Source of the DNA: Larix kaempferi
Lineage: Eukaryota; Streptophyta; Pinopsida; Pinales; Pinaceae
Direction: 5' to 3'
Length of the DNA: 64,000 nt
NCBI GenBank assembly: GCA_027924585.1
Contig: BSBM01000047.1
Coordinates: forward strand, 25,798,501 to 25,862,500
Positions 43,515 through 55,019 of this stretch are shown in pieces. The notes below the pieces were generated by a model. The model had not been told where the DNA came from. It worked only from the letters and a program-made list of their open reading frames with translations, and ran no database searches. The translations under genes were made by a program, and so were the position numbers. Every line of letters begins with the position of its first letter. Within the stretch, counting starts at the first letter, position 1.

Positions 43515-43838
43515 TCTTAAATGTTTTAAGGATATATCCTTCAAAATAATGGAGCGCTAATAGAGATCGAGATTCATGAGACTATTTATTAAGGTCACTA
43601 GTTCAAATAGGGGAAGAAATCAAGGGAGGAATCCCATACCACTTTTAGTCATAAATTTAAAGATTTGATTCTCACAGCCACTAGTCCCACACAACAAAAT
43701 ATTCTCAACTTAGGTGTAGGAGATGGTAAGGAATCAGAGAGGATGAAGTATATGGTAAATAAATCACTAATGACTTTGTTGAATGATCCCAAGGATGAAG
43801 TAGATGGTGAAGAAATGAATGACATTGTTTAATTTTCA
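43515..43838. other. unassigned stretch between the direct repeat and the outer small LTR element
   Basis: Shows no ORF with recognisable content. Confidence 0.5.
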
Positions 43839-43972
43839 TGTAAGGTTTGTCGTTACACCAAAATTTGCATATCTTCGTAAACTTTGAAAACCAAGAACAT
43901 AGTCCCATGATCCCACTGTGGAAATTAGTCCACACTATATTCTCAGTGGTGCGGTGGTTATACCATACTCCA
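43839..43972 (-). mobile_element. 3' LTR of the small copia-type element
   Basis: In plus orientation it begins TGTAAGGTTTGTCGTTACAC and ends TTATACCATACTCCA; 134 bp, matching the right copy by words throughout (AGTCCCATGA, ATTAGTC, CACTATAT). Confidence 0.8.
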
Positions 43973-43985
43973 ACCCCCCCCTTAA
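43973..43985 (-). promoter_or_regulatory. polypurine tract of the small copia-type element
   Basis: On the minus strand TTTAAGGGGGGGGT stands directly before the LTR start TGGAGTATGG. Confidence 0.7.
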
Positions 43986-44712
43986 ATGTAACTCGAGTGA
44001 ATTAAACCTTGGACCTGGGATCCGAATAAGATTTAAACACATATAGATCTAGGCGCATAAACTAATGAGATATATAGTGAAAATCAAGTCAAACATCAAT
44101 AAATTATGTAACAAATGAATAACATAGATCATTATGCTATAAACTAGAAGCAAATAGGAAGAATTGAATGATATATTTCATTCACTTGAATGACTGGTGG
44201 TGTACAATATTTAAAGAGACGCAATTCAAATTAGAGTTAGAGCCAATTTGAATTGCCCATGCAATCCATGGGATGAGTTAGGCTTAAAAAGAGGATAAAA
44301 CCTCTAAGTTATCCATGCTAACTATCCTAAACTGAGTTATACTGACTATAAACTTCACAATAATTAGTTATATGACTAATTATTTAAGTGATTGAATATT
44401 CAATTAACTGAATAAGAGAGAGTGAAAAACTCCCAATTAGATCCATGAAGGAAAATTAGGGCATGAATGTTCAGTTAGGAGAAAAATCGAAAAATTTATT
44501 TTAGTTACTAAATCAGAATGAACTCTACCATTCCTAAAATCCGGGAATCACTCCATAAATCAAGGAAGGTACCCTCAAAACTAGGAATGCACATAGTTAA
44601 GCTAAGTTTGGCCATTAGGGTTTTTGTTTATGTGGAAGATAAGGTGGTCAGAGACCCTTAGGAGTCATGAAGTTGAGTACTAGGTGACTAGAAAAGAACA
44701 ATGATGTTATGG

Positions 44713-44717
44713 AGTGG
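44713..44717. repeat. left target-site duplication of the nested element
   Basis: AGTGG before the 5' LTR; the same five bases follow the 3' LTR at 47246-47250. Confidence 0.9.
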
Positions 44718-44933
44718 TGTTGGAGGGGACACTTCGGGATCCCTAATTGTCATTAGTTACTTATGTAATAGTATAGTTAAAGAAGCCGTTGGAGCAAGTG
44801 CAACTGCCTTAACCACGTGTAAGATGTATAAATATACCTATCAAAAATGAATAAGATAGTTGAATGCATTCCGCTCATCCCTTGTCTTGATTATATCTGT
44901 GTGTATGCTTATACTCTCTACTTGAATACAACA
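44718..44933 (+). mobile_element. 5' LTR of the nested element
   Basis: 216 bp, TGTTGGAGGGGACACTTCGG to TTGAATACAACA. By eye about 16 substitutions and one small indel distinguish it from the 3' LTR. TATAAATA at 44827-44834 is the likely TATA box. Confidence 0.9.
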
Positions 44934-44935
44934 TT

Positions 44936-44949
44936 TGGCGCCGTTGCCG
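44936..44949 (+). promoter_or_regulatory. primer-binding site, tRNA-Asp type, nested element
   Basis: TGGCGCCGTTGCCG, two bases after the LTR end; identical to the tRNA-Asp-type site over these 14 bases. Confidence 0.9.
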
Positions 44950-47024
44950 TCTTATTCTGGTTTGGGTGACAACAACCGCAGAGGGAGCAGGTTCGAACCT
45001 ACAAAAGATCGCAAAAGATCATGAGGAGAAAAATATTTGCTGCAAGGATCAAAGAATGATAATGCTAATAGATTGCTGAGGCATTGTTGAAGACTTTCCT
45101 GCATGCAAGAGAAAGGATCTAATGGAAGCGATCAGAACCTGCAAGAAAAAGGAAGTCACAGAAATGAATGGTGTTGCACCCTGATTGATGCATTGTTAAC
45201 AATGACTACGCATGCCCTCTTTTAATTATGCTCGCGGAAAAAGGAATACCGATGCTGCTATCTGAAAGATCTGAAAGAGAAATCCCTGCAAAAGACAAAG
45301 ATATCGTGAGGATGATCACAATAAAAATCTTAAAGGATGTTCTTGGATATTGCTGTGTGTAGAAGAGTCTCTCTGGATATTGTTGCGTGTAGAAATATTT
45401 GTGGATATTGCTGCGTGTAGAAATACTACAATAAAATCGACGCTATGTGAGCATCGACCCGATCGAAGCTATGACAATCAAATCCTTTAAATGCACTAAG
45501 AATATTTGTTCCCGACGGGAGTGGAGCTTAAAACGGAAATCAACTAGGTGAAGAACGGTCATCTGATGTATTGTGTATTTATTTCAGTGACCTTCAATAT
45601 ATGTTTGTGGTTTGTTGTTCGTCGACTGTTCCCTAACTACTTTTCACTGACTATTGTTCGACAACCAATACAGTTTAAATGTTGATAAGAGCATCCGTCA
45701 GCATATAAATCTGTCAACCAACTCATCCAAAAGAAGTTTTGTCTATCGAAGATCGGTCGATTGAGTACATCTAGGTCGACTGAGTAATCGAAGCTTTCGT
45801 TTGAATGATGTGTTCAATTTCTGCAATTCCATCAACATTTTTGCTATTAGATCGTTGTGCTCCTACAAAATATAGCGGTGATTTGCAGTTTGATTTCCTG
45901 GTAACTATCGATTGGGAGAGTTGAATTCAATATAAAAATGCATTGCCAAAGATCAACTATCGATGCACTATTCAGTTCGCCTGGACAATCATTTCATCAA
46001 AGTTGGAAGGCACCCAGTCGGCACTGGAAACCGACTTGAGAAGTTTATCCCATGGACCGAGCAGTGAATGATAAGTTGGAAGTTACTCCAATCATATGTA
46101 TTCGACTGGTTGGAGACTCGTCGATGAACTCTGTCGAATACTACTTTACATGCATGGATTTGATCGTGGACGACTTCATTCTGCGGGCTGGTGCCTTTTT
46201 TTTAATCTTGTGGTCGACTTTCAAGTGGTCCATTTTTTTCCTTTTCGTTGAGAGTTAAATTTTGATATTTTTTGGGTCAAGATGTTTCATAACGTGGATA
46301 ATATGGTTAATATTTTTTGTAAAATATAGTGGAATGGTCCAAACTTTATAAGCCGACGAGTCATTCTAATTTGTAAGTTGATATGGTAGATACTATAGTT
46401 GATATGGTCGATACTATTTTATCATTGGTCGATATTGTAAGTGGTCGTGATGTTGTAAAAAGTGTCGGCTTATTGAAAATTAGTCAAATAAAGGGTTGTT
46501 CAAAACTTATTGAACCATGTATATTCATAAAAGTTGTAAATCAAGTTAGTTTCTTGCCGATCAGTTTCAGTCATGTCGAGTCAAGTAAGTCATGTCGAGT
46601 TGAGTCAAGTCGACCAATATTAGTCGGTATCGATCATGAGCAGCAGCGACACATTCGAAACTTGCAGGAAGCCTCACGACAACTGAGTCTACGAAAACCA
46701 TGTGTTCAATCAGAAGACATCTATACCACATAGAGAAAGCGCTTCACGTTTAATAATGACAAAAGAACACTTAAATTGATCAAGCCCCCGGTATTGAAAT
46801 GCACAAGCATATCTTGAATGTCATTTCAAACGTTTTTTAGGAAGTTGGTGAGTTGGTGCAATGTACAGCATGGAAGCCCATAAGCTCCTGGACCGTGGAA
46901 GATGAATCTGGTAGGAAGGTGAAAGGGGTGCGCGGCTCAATTTGCCACCACCCGACTGCTGACAGAGACTAAAGGAATCGAAGTTCATGGTTGTTAATGT
47001 TTTCTTCGGGACATAAATATTTTG

Positions 47025-47036
47025 AGGTGGGGGAGA
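47025..47036 (+). promoter_or_regulatory. polypurine tract of the nested element
   Basis: GAGGTGGGGGAGA directly before the 3' LTR start TGTTGG. Confidence 0.8.
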
Positions 47037-47245
47037 TGTTGGAGGGGACCCTTCAGGATCCTTAATTGTCATTAGTTACTTATGTAATAGTATAGTGTCG
47101 TTGGAGCGGGTGCAACCACTCCAACCACATGTAAGATGTATAAATATACCTATTAAAGATGAATAAGATAGATGAATGCATTCCGCTCATCCCTTGTCTT
47201 GATTATATCTGCGTGTATGCTTATACTCTCTGCTTGAATACAACA
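47037..47245 (+). mobile_element. 3' LTR of the nested element
   Basis: 209 bp; same ends as the 5' LTR. TATA box TATAAATA at 47139-47146. Confidence 0.9.
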
Positions 47246-47250
47246 AGTGG
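47246..47250. repeat. right target-site duplication of the nested element
   Basis: AGTGG, matching 44713-44717. Confidence 0.9.
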
Positions 47251-47869
47251 TTTTCATCACTAACACACCCCCATAAGCCTGATTGGATGAGAAATAAAAA
47301 AGTGGGTCCTAGGAATTTGCAGCCATATTACGTACCCATGTATACAAAAATGATTCTCTGAATGCAGGAAAAGAGGAAAAAAACACAGGGGAAAAAAAAA
47401 CCATAAAAGAGAATGTAAAAAAAGGTTAATATACTCAAAACAAGTTGTGTGGAAATTAGTGAGTAGCAAGAGGAAAGGTTGTAGCTCCAGAGATTGAAGA
47501 GATATGTTGGAGGTCTTCTTCAATGAGAACTTGATTTCGTAAAAGTTATTCGATGGCTTATTCAATTTGAAATTGACTCAAGACAAGTTCTTCACAGTAT
47601 TTTAAAATTCGAACTTGATTTGGGACTAGTTCTCGAATGGATAGAATAAATTTGTAGACCACCTCTTCTTTTGGGCCTGTAAAAGGGTCTTCCTCAACTG
47701 AGTGGTGGATCATGGATGATAATATCTCCTTTTAGTCCATATGATGTGAATATTTTGGACCCTCTTTCATCCTCTCAATGTATGTGAATATGTCATCGTA
47801 GGACATGTGTTGTGAATCTTTTAGGGCCTCCTTCAACAAGATTGGATCAAGCATACCAACTATGTTTCA

Positions 47870-48070
47870 ACTAAGTTGGGGAGATAGGAGATGCATGATG
47901 ATTCAAAAGAAATTTTTGATGGTTGCAAAGGATCTCTTTGATGGCTGCAAATGCACTTCTTTGATGGCTGTAAATGAGCACTTCTTTGATGCCTGCAAAT
48001 GAGCATTTTGATGGCTGTAGATGAGCACTTTAATGGATGAAAATTAGGTGCAAATGAGATCTTTGGTAGA
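47870..48070. repeat. short imperfect tandem repeat in the small copia-type element
   Basis: About seven units built on TTTGATGGCTGCAAATGAGC, period 22-30 bp, lying just inside the 5' LTR of the minus-strand element. Confidence 0.6.
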
Positions 48071-48150
48071 TTCAAAAGCCCTTCTCAACCTGCAAAAGAA
48101 GGATTATTGACACGAAATCACTGAAACACTAACTATTTTAGTACCCCCTA

Positions 48151-48163
48151 TGCTTTGATACCA
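48151..48163 (-). promoter_or_regulatory. primer-binding site, initiator-Met tRNA type
   Basis: On the minus strand TGGTATCAAAGCA follows the LTR end at once; one base differs from the usual copia TGGTATCAGAGC. Confidence 0.75.
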
Positions 48164-48297
48164 TATAAGGTTTGTCGTTACACCAAAAGATGTAGATATT
48201 GGCAAACTTTTCAAACCAAGCATGTAGTCCCATGACCCCAATGTGGCGATTAGTCTACATTATATTTTCAATGGTGTGACGATTATACCATACTCCA
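48164..48297 (-). mobile_element. 5' LTR of the small copia-type element
   Basis: 134 bp, plus-orientation ends TATAAGGTTTGTCGTTACAC and TTATACCATACTCCA. The first two bases (TA) differ from the TG of the left copy. Confidence 0.8.
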
Positions 48298-49560
48298 ATA
48301 GTTCATCTATTACTAGGAAGCACACATACTCATTGACATAGCCCTCTACTCTAGATATTCACACTATAATGCCCCTACCATTGGTAGAATGTGATGTTTT
48401 TATTTATTATCTCTACTCAATAGCTCAAAATCATGTGTATGACATGGAATTGATAAAATTTTGATGGATTGAGCACTTTGTTATCTCTCTTTTCTATATG
48501 AACCGAATAGTTCCCTTTAACTCACAAACCTCTACCACCACTGATATCCATAATGTCCCATATTACGATATCTTGTTGAACTTTATGTGCAACAAAGGAA
48601 GAATTTGGACATCCTCTATTACACATAAACCAATATAAATTTGACTTGCAGTGGTATATGAAACAACTTAAATTTTAGTTCGAGGAAGCATTATAAGAAA
48701 ACAATGCTTCTACTAGATAGACACACCCTTATGGATCAGCTCAAAGTATTCCATTGAAATTTTATGCACATGTGACCAGGAGCCCAAGAAAAGGGTTTTG
48801 AACTTGAAGACAAGGTTGTATATGGACCACCATCTACCTATGATACTTTGGTTTTTTGTTTGGACCATAGGATAGCTATTTTGTTGGAACTATATTTGGG
48901 ACATCATAATGAGAACTACAAGAAAAATGGAACAAATTGACTCCTTAAATTTTTAGAAAGTTAAATCTAAAGCATAACTTCAAGCTGTAAAAGGGAAAAC
49001 AAAGCTAATCCACTCAACTGTTTAAAACTATATTAGCATTGTTAAAAGCAGTGTGGAGGGCTATGCATGAGGCTTCTTGAGGAAAATATAATTGAGACAA
49101 TAGTTAGAAAATATTGTAATTAATCAAGTCGATCCTACCAATCTCCATGGAGAGAAGTGAAATTCAGAATAACAAATGTATGCTTTGTTTGATGCATCTA
49201 ATAAGCATAAGAATAAATTCTCCAATTTTGGTTGATTACAACACATGGTCAGTATCACATGTATTATAGAGACTCCATGTTTTTTTGACCTAGATTAGAT
49301 CACCATGCAAAAAACATGATAGACCTATCTACCTCAAGTATCGACAAAATATTTTGTCATTGGAGTAGAATTGCCCCTATCAAAATTGCATCATAAACTA
49401 GAGACCTTTAAATAACAATTCAATTTCAAGGCCCTATAGGTTGTTCAAAGATGCCCCTTTGAATTGGAGAATAATAATAGGGTTCTAGTACTAGTGTAAA
49501 TAAAGAGGAGGATATGAACCTGAGTTGACTTGAGGGTCAAAGAATAAATGAGGTTAGGTC
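48298..49560. other. non-coding or unrecognised DNA left of copia B
   Basis: No ORF of note. It may contain the decayed 5' part of copia B, but no LTR matching 54454-55010 was seen here. Confidence 0.45.
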
Positions 49561-49591
49561 CCATTTACCCCTTCTTTTTTGGGTTAAAGAC

Positions 49592-50860
49592 ATGGTGACA
49601 CTTCACCATCAAGGTGGCACCACAATAATGTATATGGATAAAAGTGGTGATGCTTCTTCTTACTATCTTGAAAAGAAAATACGTGAGTTAGACCCTAAAG
49701 GGTTTGATAGAATAGATTCATTTCTTGTTGAAATTAAAACCTATAATAAAAAGTTAAATAATGGCGGTAAAGATTACAAGAACAATGATAATGCTCTTAC
49801 TATTCTTGTTGAAAAAATTTAAGTTATCTTTATGTTTTGATATGTTCTTCCAAACTAAGAATAGAGCTATCAAAATTTCTAAAGGAACTATGAAACCAAT
49901 TTTTGAATATTTTTGTAAAGGTTTGATAAAGTAACAAGATAGATTAATTTATTCTAGTCAATTTTCCAATAGTAAGATTCTAATAGAACATAGTAAAAAA
50001 AATCCTAATACAAATTTTAATAAACATTCTAAACCACATAATCAAGGATCAACCTCTTTTAATGATGATGCTTCTAACATGGTGTTTAATAAAAAGAAAG
50101 TGTATAATTCTTGTAAGTACTTTGGAAAAACCAATCACCCTGAAAAGATTTGCTTTAAACATAGATTTGAACTTGTGAAAGCAAAGAAGAAGTCTTCCGA
50201 AGAAAAGCAAGTAGCCCTATGTTCCTATTTTGTTCAACCTAGTGAATCTTCTTCTAATGTGGAATGGATAATGGACTTTGTTGCTTCTAACCACATGTCT
50301 AGTACAACTACTTTATTTAATTATTATGAGACTAAAAAGAGCACAACATATAAAGTATCTATAAGTGATGGTAATCATCTTTCAGTTTTAGGATCTCTTC
50401 ATATTAATGTTCCTAATGGTACTTTGGAATATATGTTTGATGTTCAAGGAATTCCCATCGACTTGATTTCTATTTATTATGCATGTTAGAAAGGTTATAA
50501 ATTCGAAGCTTGGCCTCATAAATATGTGTTAAAAGATATCAAACATAAGTTCAAAATTGTTTCTTCTGGTCATGTTGATCATAATGTTGGATTATATAAG
50601 TTTACTTGTTTTAATTCAAGCAAATATCAACCTTTTTATTCCTATGTTGCTCACACTGATGAACAAAGTAAATTATGGCATGAAATATTAGGTCACCTGA
50701 ATTTAGGTAAAATGGAAATGATGTCTAAAAGTGTACATGGCTTACCTTCAATTTATTCCAATAAAGGTGTTTGTGAAGGTTGTTTTCTTAGTAAACATCA
50801 TAAGGAAATGCTTGATAAAGGTAAAGATTGGCGTGCTAAAGAACCATTGTAATTAATTCA
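49592..50860 (+). pseudogene. gag, protease remnant and GAG-pre-integrase of copia B
   Basis: 49592-49822 encodes part of a copia gag (KGFDRIDSFLVEIKTYNKKL). After frame breaks, 50079-50489 holds a knuckle-like CKYFGKTNHPEKICFKH, whose second Cys is Phe, and VEWIMDFVASNHMSS, where the protease active site D-S/T-G has become D-F-V. 50526-50852 is the GAG-pre-integrase domain (LWHEILGHLNLGKMEMMSKS) with the Cys pair GVCEGCFLSKHHK. Confidence 0.8.
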
Positions 50861-51141
50861 TAGTGATATTTGTGGTCCTCTTGAAACTCCTTCTTTGTCT
50901 CATGCAGTCTACTTTCTTACTTTTATTGATGACTTTAGCTGTAAATATTGGGTTTAATTTTTGAAGCATAAAAGTGAAACCTATGGTATATTTCAATATT
51001 TTAAATCCATGGTTGAAAAACAATCTAGTAAAAGTATTAAGACTTTGAGACCTGATAATGGGGAAGAATTCACTAAAAATGAATTTAATGCATATTTATC
51101 TAAGCATGATATTCAACATCAAAAGACTTTTCCTTATACAC

Positions 51142-51149
51142 AACAAAAT
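51142..51149. repeat. left 8-bp target-site duplication of the hAT-like element
   Basis: AACAAAAT, repeated exactly at 52179-52186. Confidence 0.9.
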
Positions 51150-52178
51150 CACGGGGGATTCACTAGAAGGAAATATAATACCACGTTCATTCATATTGCG
51201 GTATTAAATATTCATGAAAACCTAAAAATTGTATTGCTTATATATTAATGGGCAAAGGGTTTTTTATTTATTTAATGTAACAGTACAAAAATACTTTGGG
51301 GTATTTTTTATATGGGCGGGTTGACAAATATTCGCCAAATGGAGATGGAAGGATCACAACCGCTTGAGAAATCGGGTTGAGGCAAGGCTCAGGCTTACCA
51401 GTACATAGGGAAATCACGTCTTGAGGCATGCTTGAGGCCAGGGGTTTCATGGTGAAGTGGGTTTCCAGTCGATCATAGTCGAGAGACAATGTTCATTGAT
51501 AGCCATTTGTTACCAATAGCACTCAGCCAGTTGTTACCAATAGCCTTGGGAGGTTCTAAGCTTCCAGGGTCTGTTATAGGCCCTCGATAGGCCTTGGGCG
51601 CTTGAATACACAACCAATTGTGCCTATTACAGGCCTTGGGAGGTTTAGTCAGCCTCCTAGAGCTTGTTACAGGCCCTGGGGGCTTGGATACCTAGCTCAC
51701 AATAGGCTTAGTCAGCGATTGGGGAATTGCAACATGCAATCTAAATGTTGTACTATGTGCATTGGCTCTAGTGACATACAAGAAGTGATCTCCTATCTCT
51801 TCATTAGACCATTAGATGTTGCAAACCATAATGATATGTGGTTGAGTAATTGCATTATGGGTGAAGTAATGTGCATCCACAATATACATCAAAAGAAGCA
51901 AGGTGTATTGTAGAATGCAAGTGAGGTCATAAGAGGGGTATCATATCAATATACTAGGTAGAAATATAAAGGGGTATAAAAAATGTTAATGAAAAAATTG
52001 ATACATACAATATCTAGTGAAAATAGAGGTTTTTTTAAATTGGGAAGGGCATATTGGGAGGGGGTTAAAAAAAACAATTTTCGAAGGTATTTTCCAATAT
52101 TTAGTGAAATGAGGGGTATCGTTTCATATGCCATGAATGAACGTGCTATGATAGCGGTTTATTGAGTGAAGCCCCCGT
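51150..52178. mobile_element. non-autonomous hAT-like DNA transposon, 1029 bp
   Basis: Terminal inverted repeats start CACGGGGGATTCACT (left) and CACGGGGGCTTCACT (right, read inward); imperfect matching continues to about base 48 on each side through CACGTTCATTCAT. Exact 8-bp direct duplications (AACAAAAT) flank it, as for hAT elements. No transposase-like frame is present. The interior (51490-51720) has repeats of CCTTGGGAGG and TGTTACAGGCCC words. The element sits in the integrase core of copia B and is younger than it. Confidence 0.88.
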
Positions 52179-52186
52179 GAACAAAA
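52179..52186. repeat. right 8-bp target-site duplication of the hAT-like element
   Basis: AACAAAAT, matching 51142-51149. Confidence 0.9.
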
Positions 52187-52500
52187 TGGGGTAGCTGAAA
52201 GAAACAATAGAACTTTGGTTGAAATTGATGGATGTATGCTTTATTATAAAGGATTACATAAAGGTTTTTTAGATGAAGCTATTTGTTTTGCTAACTATAT
52301 CTTGAATCAAGTCCCTAGCAAAGTGGTTTTACAGGTTACTCCCAATTAAAAATGGAATGGAATAAAAGCCAGTATTAGTAACTTTAAGATATTTGGTAGT
52401 GAATGTTGAGAAAATATTCTAGATGAAAAATGGAAAAAAGTTATAACCCGAGTCTCACAAATGTATTTTCATTGGTTATTGTGCAGATTCCAAAGTGTAC

Positions 52501-53870
52501 ATGTTATTTGATCCATCTACCCAAGGTGTTATCATTAGGAGAGATGTTCAATTCAATGAAGTCTCTCCTCCTCCTAATTCTATTGAACCTCGTGTTACCT
52601 TGAATATTCTTTCACCTTATGTTGCTCCTTTATCTATTACCCCTTCATCTGCTTTTGTTCCTACCCTTGGTCCTAGTTCACCTTCTTCTTCAAGTGATCC
52701 TCCATAATTTCCTAAAGATATTAGTGTGGTTCCTACCACTACTCCTCTTCCTATTTGGGCCCAGAAAACTCTTGAATCCATAAGTTGTGAGATTGGTATT
52801 CTTTTTTATACTCGTCAAACTAGATCTGAATTTTCTATTATGATTAAATTATTGGCCAAAAATGGTCCCTCTACCTATCCTCTAGCTAAATATAAACCTA
52901 AAACGAAGAAATCCATGACTACTGAATATGACTCATTAATGAAAAACAAGGCATGGACTTTTATGCCTCTTCATCCTAGAAAGAATTTAGTTGGATGCAA
53001 GTAGATATATAAAACATAGTTTACTGTAGATGGATAGATCAAAAACATAAATCTTGGTCAGTAGAAAAATGATTATGTAAAAAAGAAGGTATATTTGAAT
53101 ATACTGAAACATTTGCTCCAGTTGCTAAAATGAACACAATCAAAACTATTCTTTCTCTTGCTACATCTTATCAATGGGAAATACACCAAAGGGAAGTCAA
53201 GAGTGCGTTTTTGAATGGTTAACTTATTGAATACATTTATATGAAACAAACACCTAGTTTTATTATTGCTAACACTTCAAGTTTAGTATGCAAATTGAAC
53301 AAGTCTTTATATGATCTTAAATTGGCACCTAGAGCTTGGTATGAGAAAAATGAGGCTTATTTCTTAAATTATGGTTTGAAGTGGTGTATATATTGTCCAA
53401 ATATATATGTGAAGAAATTTTATGATGATGTCATCATTGTGGTACATTATGTGGATGATCTTATCATTACTAACATCCATCTTACACTTATATAGGAAAC
53501 AAACTTATAATCTTAAAAAGCAATTTGAAATGACCAACTTAGGCCTTCTGCATTATTTTTTGGGTCTATAGATTTGGCATATGGATGATGGTATATTTAT
53601 TTCTTAGCCTAAGTATGCGACATATTTACTTTCTTAGTTTCATATGAGTGATTGTAATACTTCACCTACACCATTCTAGTCCAATGTAGAGTTAATTGTT
53701 GATTGTGATAGTCCTCTTGTTGATGTCACTTTGTATCGTCAACTTCTGGGGAGTTTGATATATTTAACACACAACAGACCATATCTCTATTTTGCAGTCA
53801 GGATGGTTTTGATTTTTATGCAAAAGCCTCATGAAAGTCATTGGAAAGCAACAAAGAGGTTTCTTATATA
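52501..53870 (+). pseudogene. reverse transcriptase of copia B with upstream linker
   Basis: 52495-52707 is the Ser/Pro-rich linker after integrase (MLFDPSTQGVIIRRDVQFNE). 52726-53004 reaches MTTEYDSLMKNKAWTFMPLH, the usual start of copia RT. Later pieces: LVCKLNKSLYDLKLAPRAWY and the catalytic VVHYVDDLIIT at about 53443, then FGLLHY-like and LYRQLLGSLIYLT-like blocks with stops. Several frameshifts separate them. Confidence 0.85.
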
Positions 53871-53879
53871 TTTATAGGG

Positions 53880-54445
53880 GATAGTGCCTTATGGAATTTT
53901 CTATTCTAACATGGCTACAGTTTTACTTCTTGGTTATACAAATTCTAATTGGGAAGAGGATGCTTCAGATGGAAATTATACTACAAGGTACATCTTTTAG
54001 CTTGATTCAGGTCCAATTTCAAGGTCTAATAATAAGTTGATAATTATTTCTCTTTCTTCTTGTGAAGTAAAGCACATGGAAGCTAAGTAGTGTGGATATG
54101 TCATGTTCTTACAGAGCTTAGACTTGTTTAGAAGTTTTCTATTGAATTAATATGTGATAGTTAGAGTGCAATCCAATTTGAATACAATTCAGTATCACTC
54201 CAAGACTAAACACATTAACTTGGATACACATTACATTCGAGATCTTGTTGCAGATGATGTTATTTGTTTGGAGTATTGTCCCACATAAAAGAAAGCAGTC
54301 AATATATTAACCAAATCCATCACAAATGCGAAGTTTGTGTAACTTCATAGTCTATTGGGAATGTAGGAAGTTGTCATCGAGGGGGAAAGCTAATTTAATT
54401 CCATATTCCTCCATTTATGTGTTGTTCTATTAGTCATCATAATTT
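53880..54445 (+). pseudogene. RNase H of copia B
   Basis: GYTNSNWEEDASDG (first catalytic Asp as N), SLSSCEVKHMEAK, then HYIRDLVADDVICLEYCPT, each followed by stops. A short non-coding tail leads to the polypurine tract. Confidence 0.7.
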
Positions 54446-54453
54446 AAGGGGGA
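54442..54453 (+). promoter_or_regulatory. polypurine tract of copia B
   Basis: TTTAAGGGGGAG directly before the LTR start TGTTGGAATG. Confidence 0.8.
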
Positions 54454-55010
54454 GTGTTGGAATGTGTAATTTTAATATTACATGTGTAATGATGTCTAGT
54501 ATGATATAGTAATATGTCTTATCTAGCATTTGACGACATAAGTAACTCTAGAATATTATGTAAAAGGAGTTTTCTCACATGCATCATTGAGAAATATTCT
54601 CCTATTACCATTCATTATATAAAGAGGTGGAATATCATTTATCCCACATGTATTTTGGTATTTTATTCTTCCATACCTCTTGGTATCTAGTAGAGGTGAA
54701 GGAGATCCTTTGGGCATACCATTCTATTATGTTGTGATGTTATTGTAAAAGTTGTGAAGCATATGTGGAGAGGAGCTCACTTGTAAGATTGGATATTTTT
54801 TAAGAATAAGAAGACAATGCTTTCATGTGGATTTTTCTCCATTTGAGGTTTTACCACATATATATAGTGTATCATTCTCTTCTCATATCTCTTGTTTCTT
54901 ACATTATTATTTGTTGCTTGTATAAATATAAGGCTAGACTAGTAGATTCTTTCTTTTCATGTTAGCAAATGTATTTTTGTATGTTTATGCATATTCTCAA
55001 TATTCTAACA
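54454..55010 (+). mobile_element. 3' LTR of copia B, 557 bp
   Basis: Starts TGTTGGAATGTG and ends CAATATTCTAACA; TATATAAAGAGG near 54615 is a likely TATA box. The inverted ends (TGTTGG / CTAACA) fit copia. Confidence 0.75.
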
Positions 55011-55019
55011 CTTCAACTC

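Larger units (their letters stand above)
44718..47245 (+). mobile_element. complete non-autonomous LTR retrotransposon, 2528 bp (TRIM-like)
   Basis: LTRs of 216 and 209 bp, both TGTTGGAGGGG ... GAATACAACA, flank 2.1 kb of internal DNA. A perfect-looking tRNA-Asp primer site follows the 5' LTR, a polypurine tract precedes the 3' LTR, and exact 5-bp target duplications (AGTGG) bound it. No RT, integrase or gag motif was found inside. The longest internal ORF is 116 codons (46383-46733), Ser/Val-rich and unknown. The internal region has short repeats (three of GGATATTGYTGYGTGTAGAA at 45345-45425) and many GTCGA words. The primer type suggests that a gypsy element supplies its enzymes. Confidence 0.9.
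43839..48297 (-). mobile_element. non-autonomous copia-type LTR element (TRIM-like), interrupted by another LTR element
   Basis: Two 134-bp terminal repeats lie in the same orientation (43839-43972 and 48164-48297). On the minus strand the right copy is followed by TGGTATCAAAGCA, close to the initiator-Met primer site TGGTATCAGAGC of copia elements, and the left copy is preceded by a G-run polypurine tract. This fixes a minus-strand LTR element. Once the nested 2.5 kb element is set aside, about 1.9 kb remains, without RT or integrase. No matching 5-bp target duplication was found at the outer edges (TTTCA against ATAGT). Confidence 0.75.
50861..52500 (+). pseudogene. integrase of copia B, interrupted
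   Basis: Left part: LIHSDICGPLETPSL, TFIDDFSCKYWV, then KTLRPDNGEEFTKNEF (second Asp) to about 51149. Right part resumes at 52179, in frame with the left part if the insertion is ignored, with GVAERNNRTLVE (final Glu) and LNQVPSKVV. Stops near 50851 and 50956, and later, show it was broken independently of the insertion. Confidence 0.85.
49569..55010 (+). mobile_element. Ty1/copia element B, decayed, split by a hAT-like insertion
   Basis: Order of domains: gag, zinc knuckle, protease remnant, GAG-pre-integrase, integrase, RT, RNase H, polypurine tract, 3' LTR. Stops and frameshifts occur throughout. The 5' LTR and primer site were not found. The integrase core is interrupted by a 1029-bp transposon at 51150. 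Confidence 0.85.

Noticed and set aside
46052-46258. 68-codon hydrophobic ORF in the nested TRIM-like element
   Set aside because: No known domain, and the frame is interrupted on both sides; listed only as part of the element's unknown interior.
43839-48297. Cassandra-type TRIM carrying a 5S rRNA-like promoter
   Set aside because: The 134-bp LTR shows no 5S-like A, intermediate or C box wording when read by eye.
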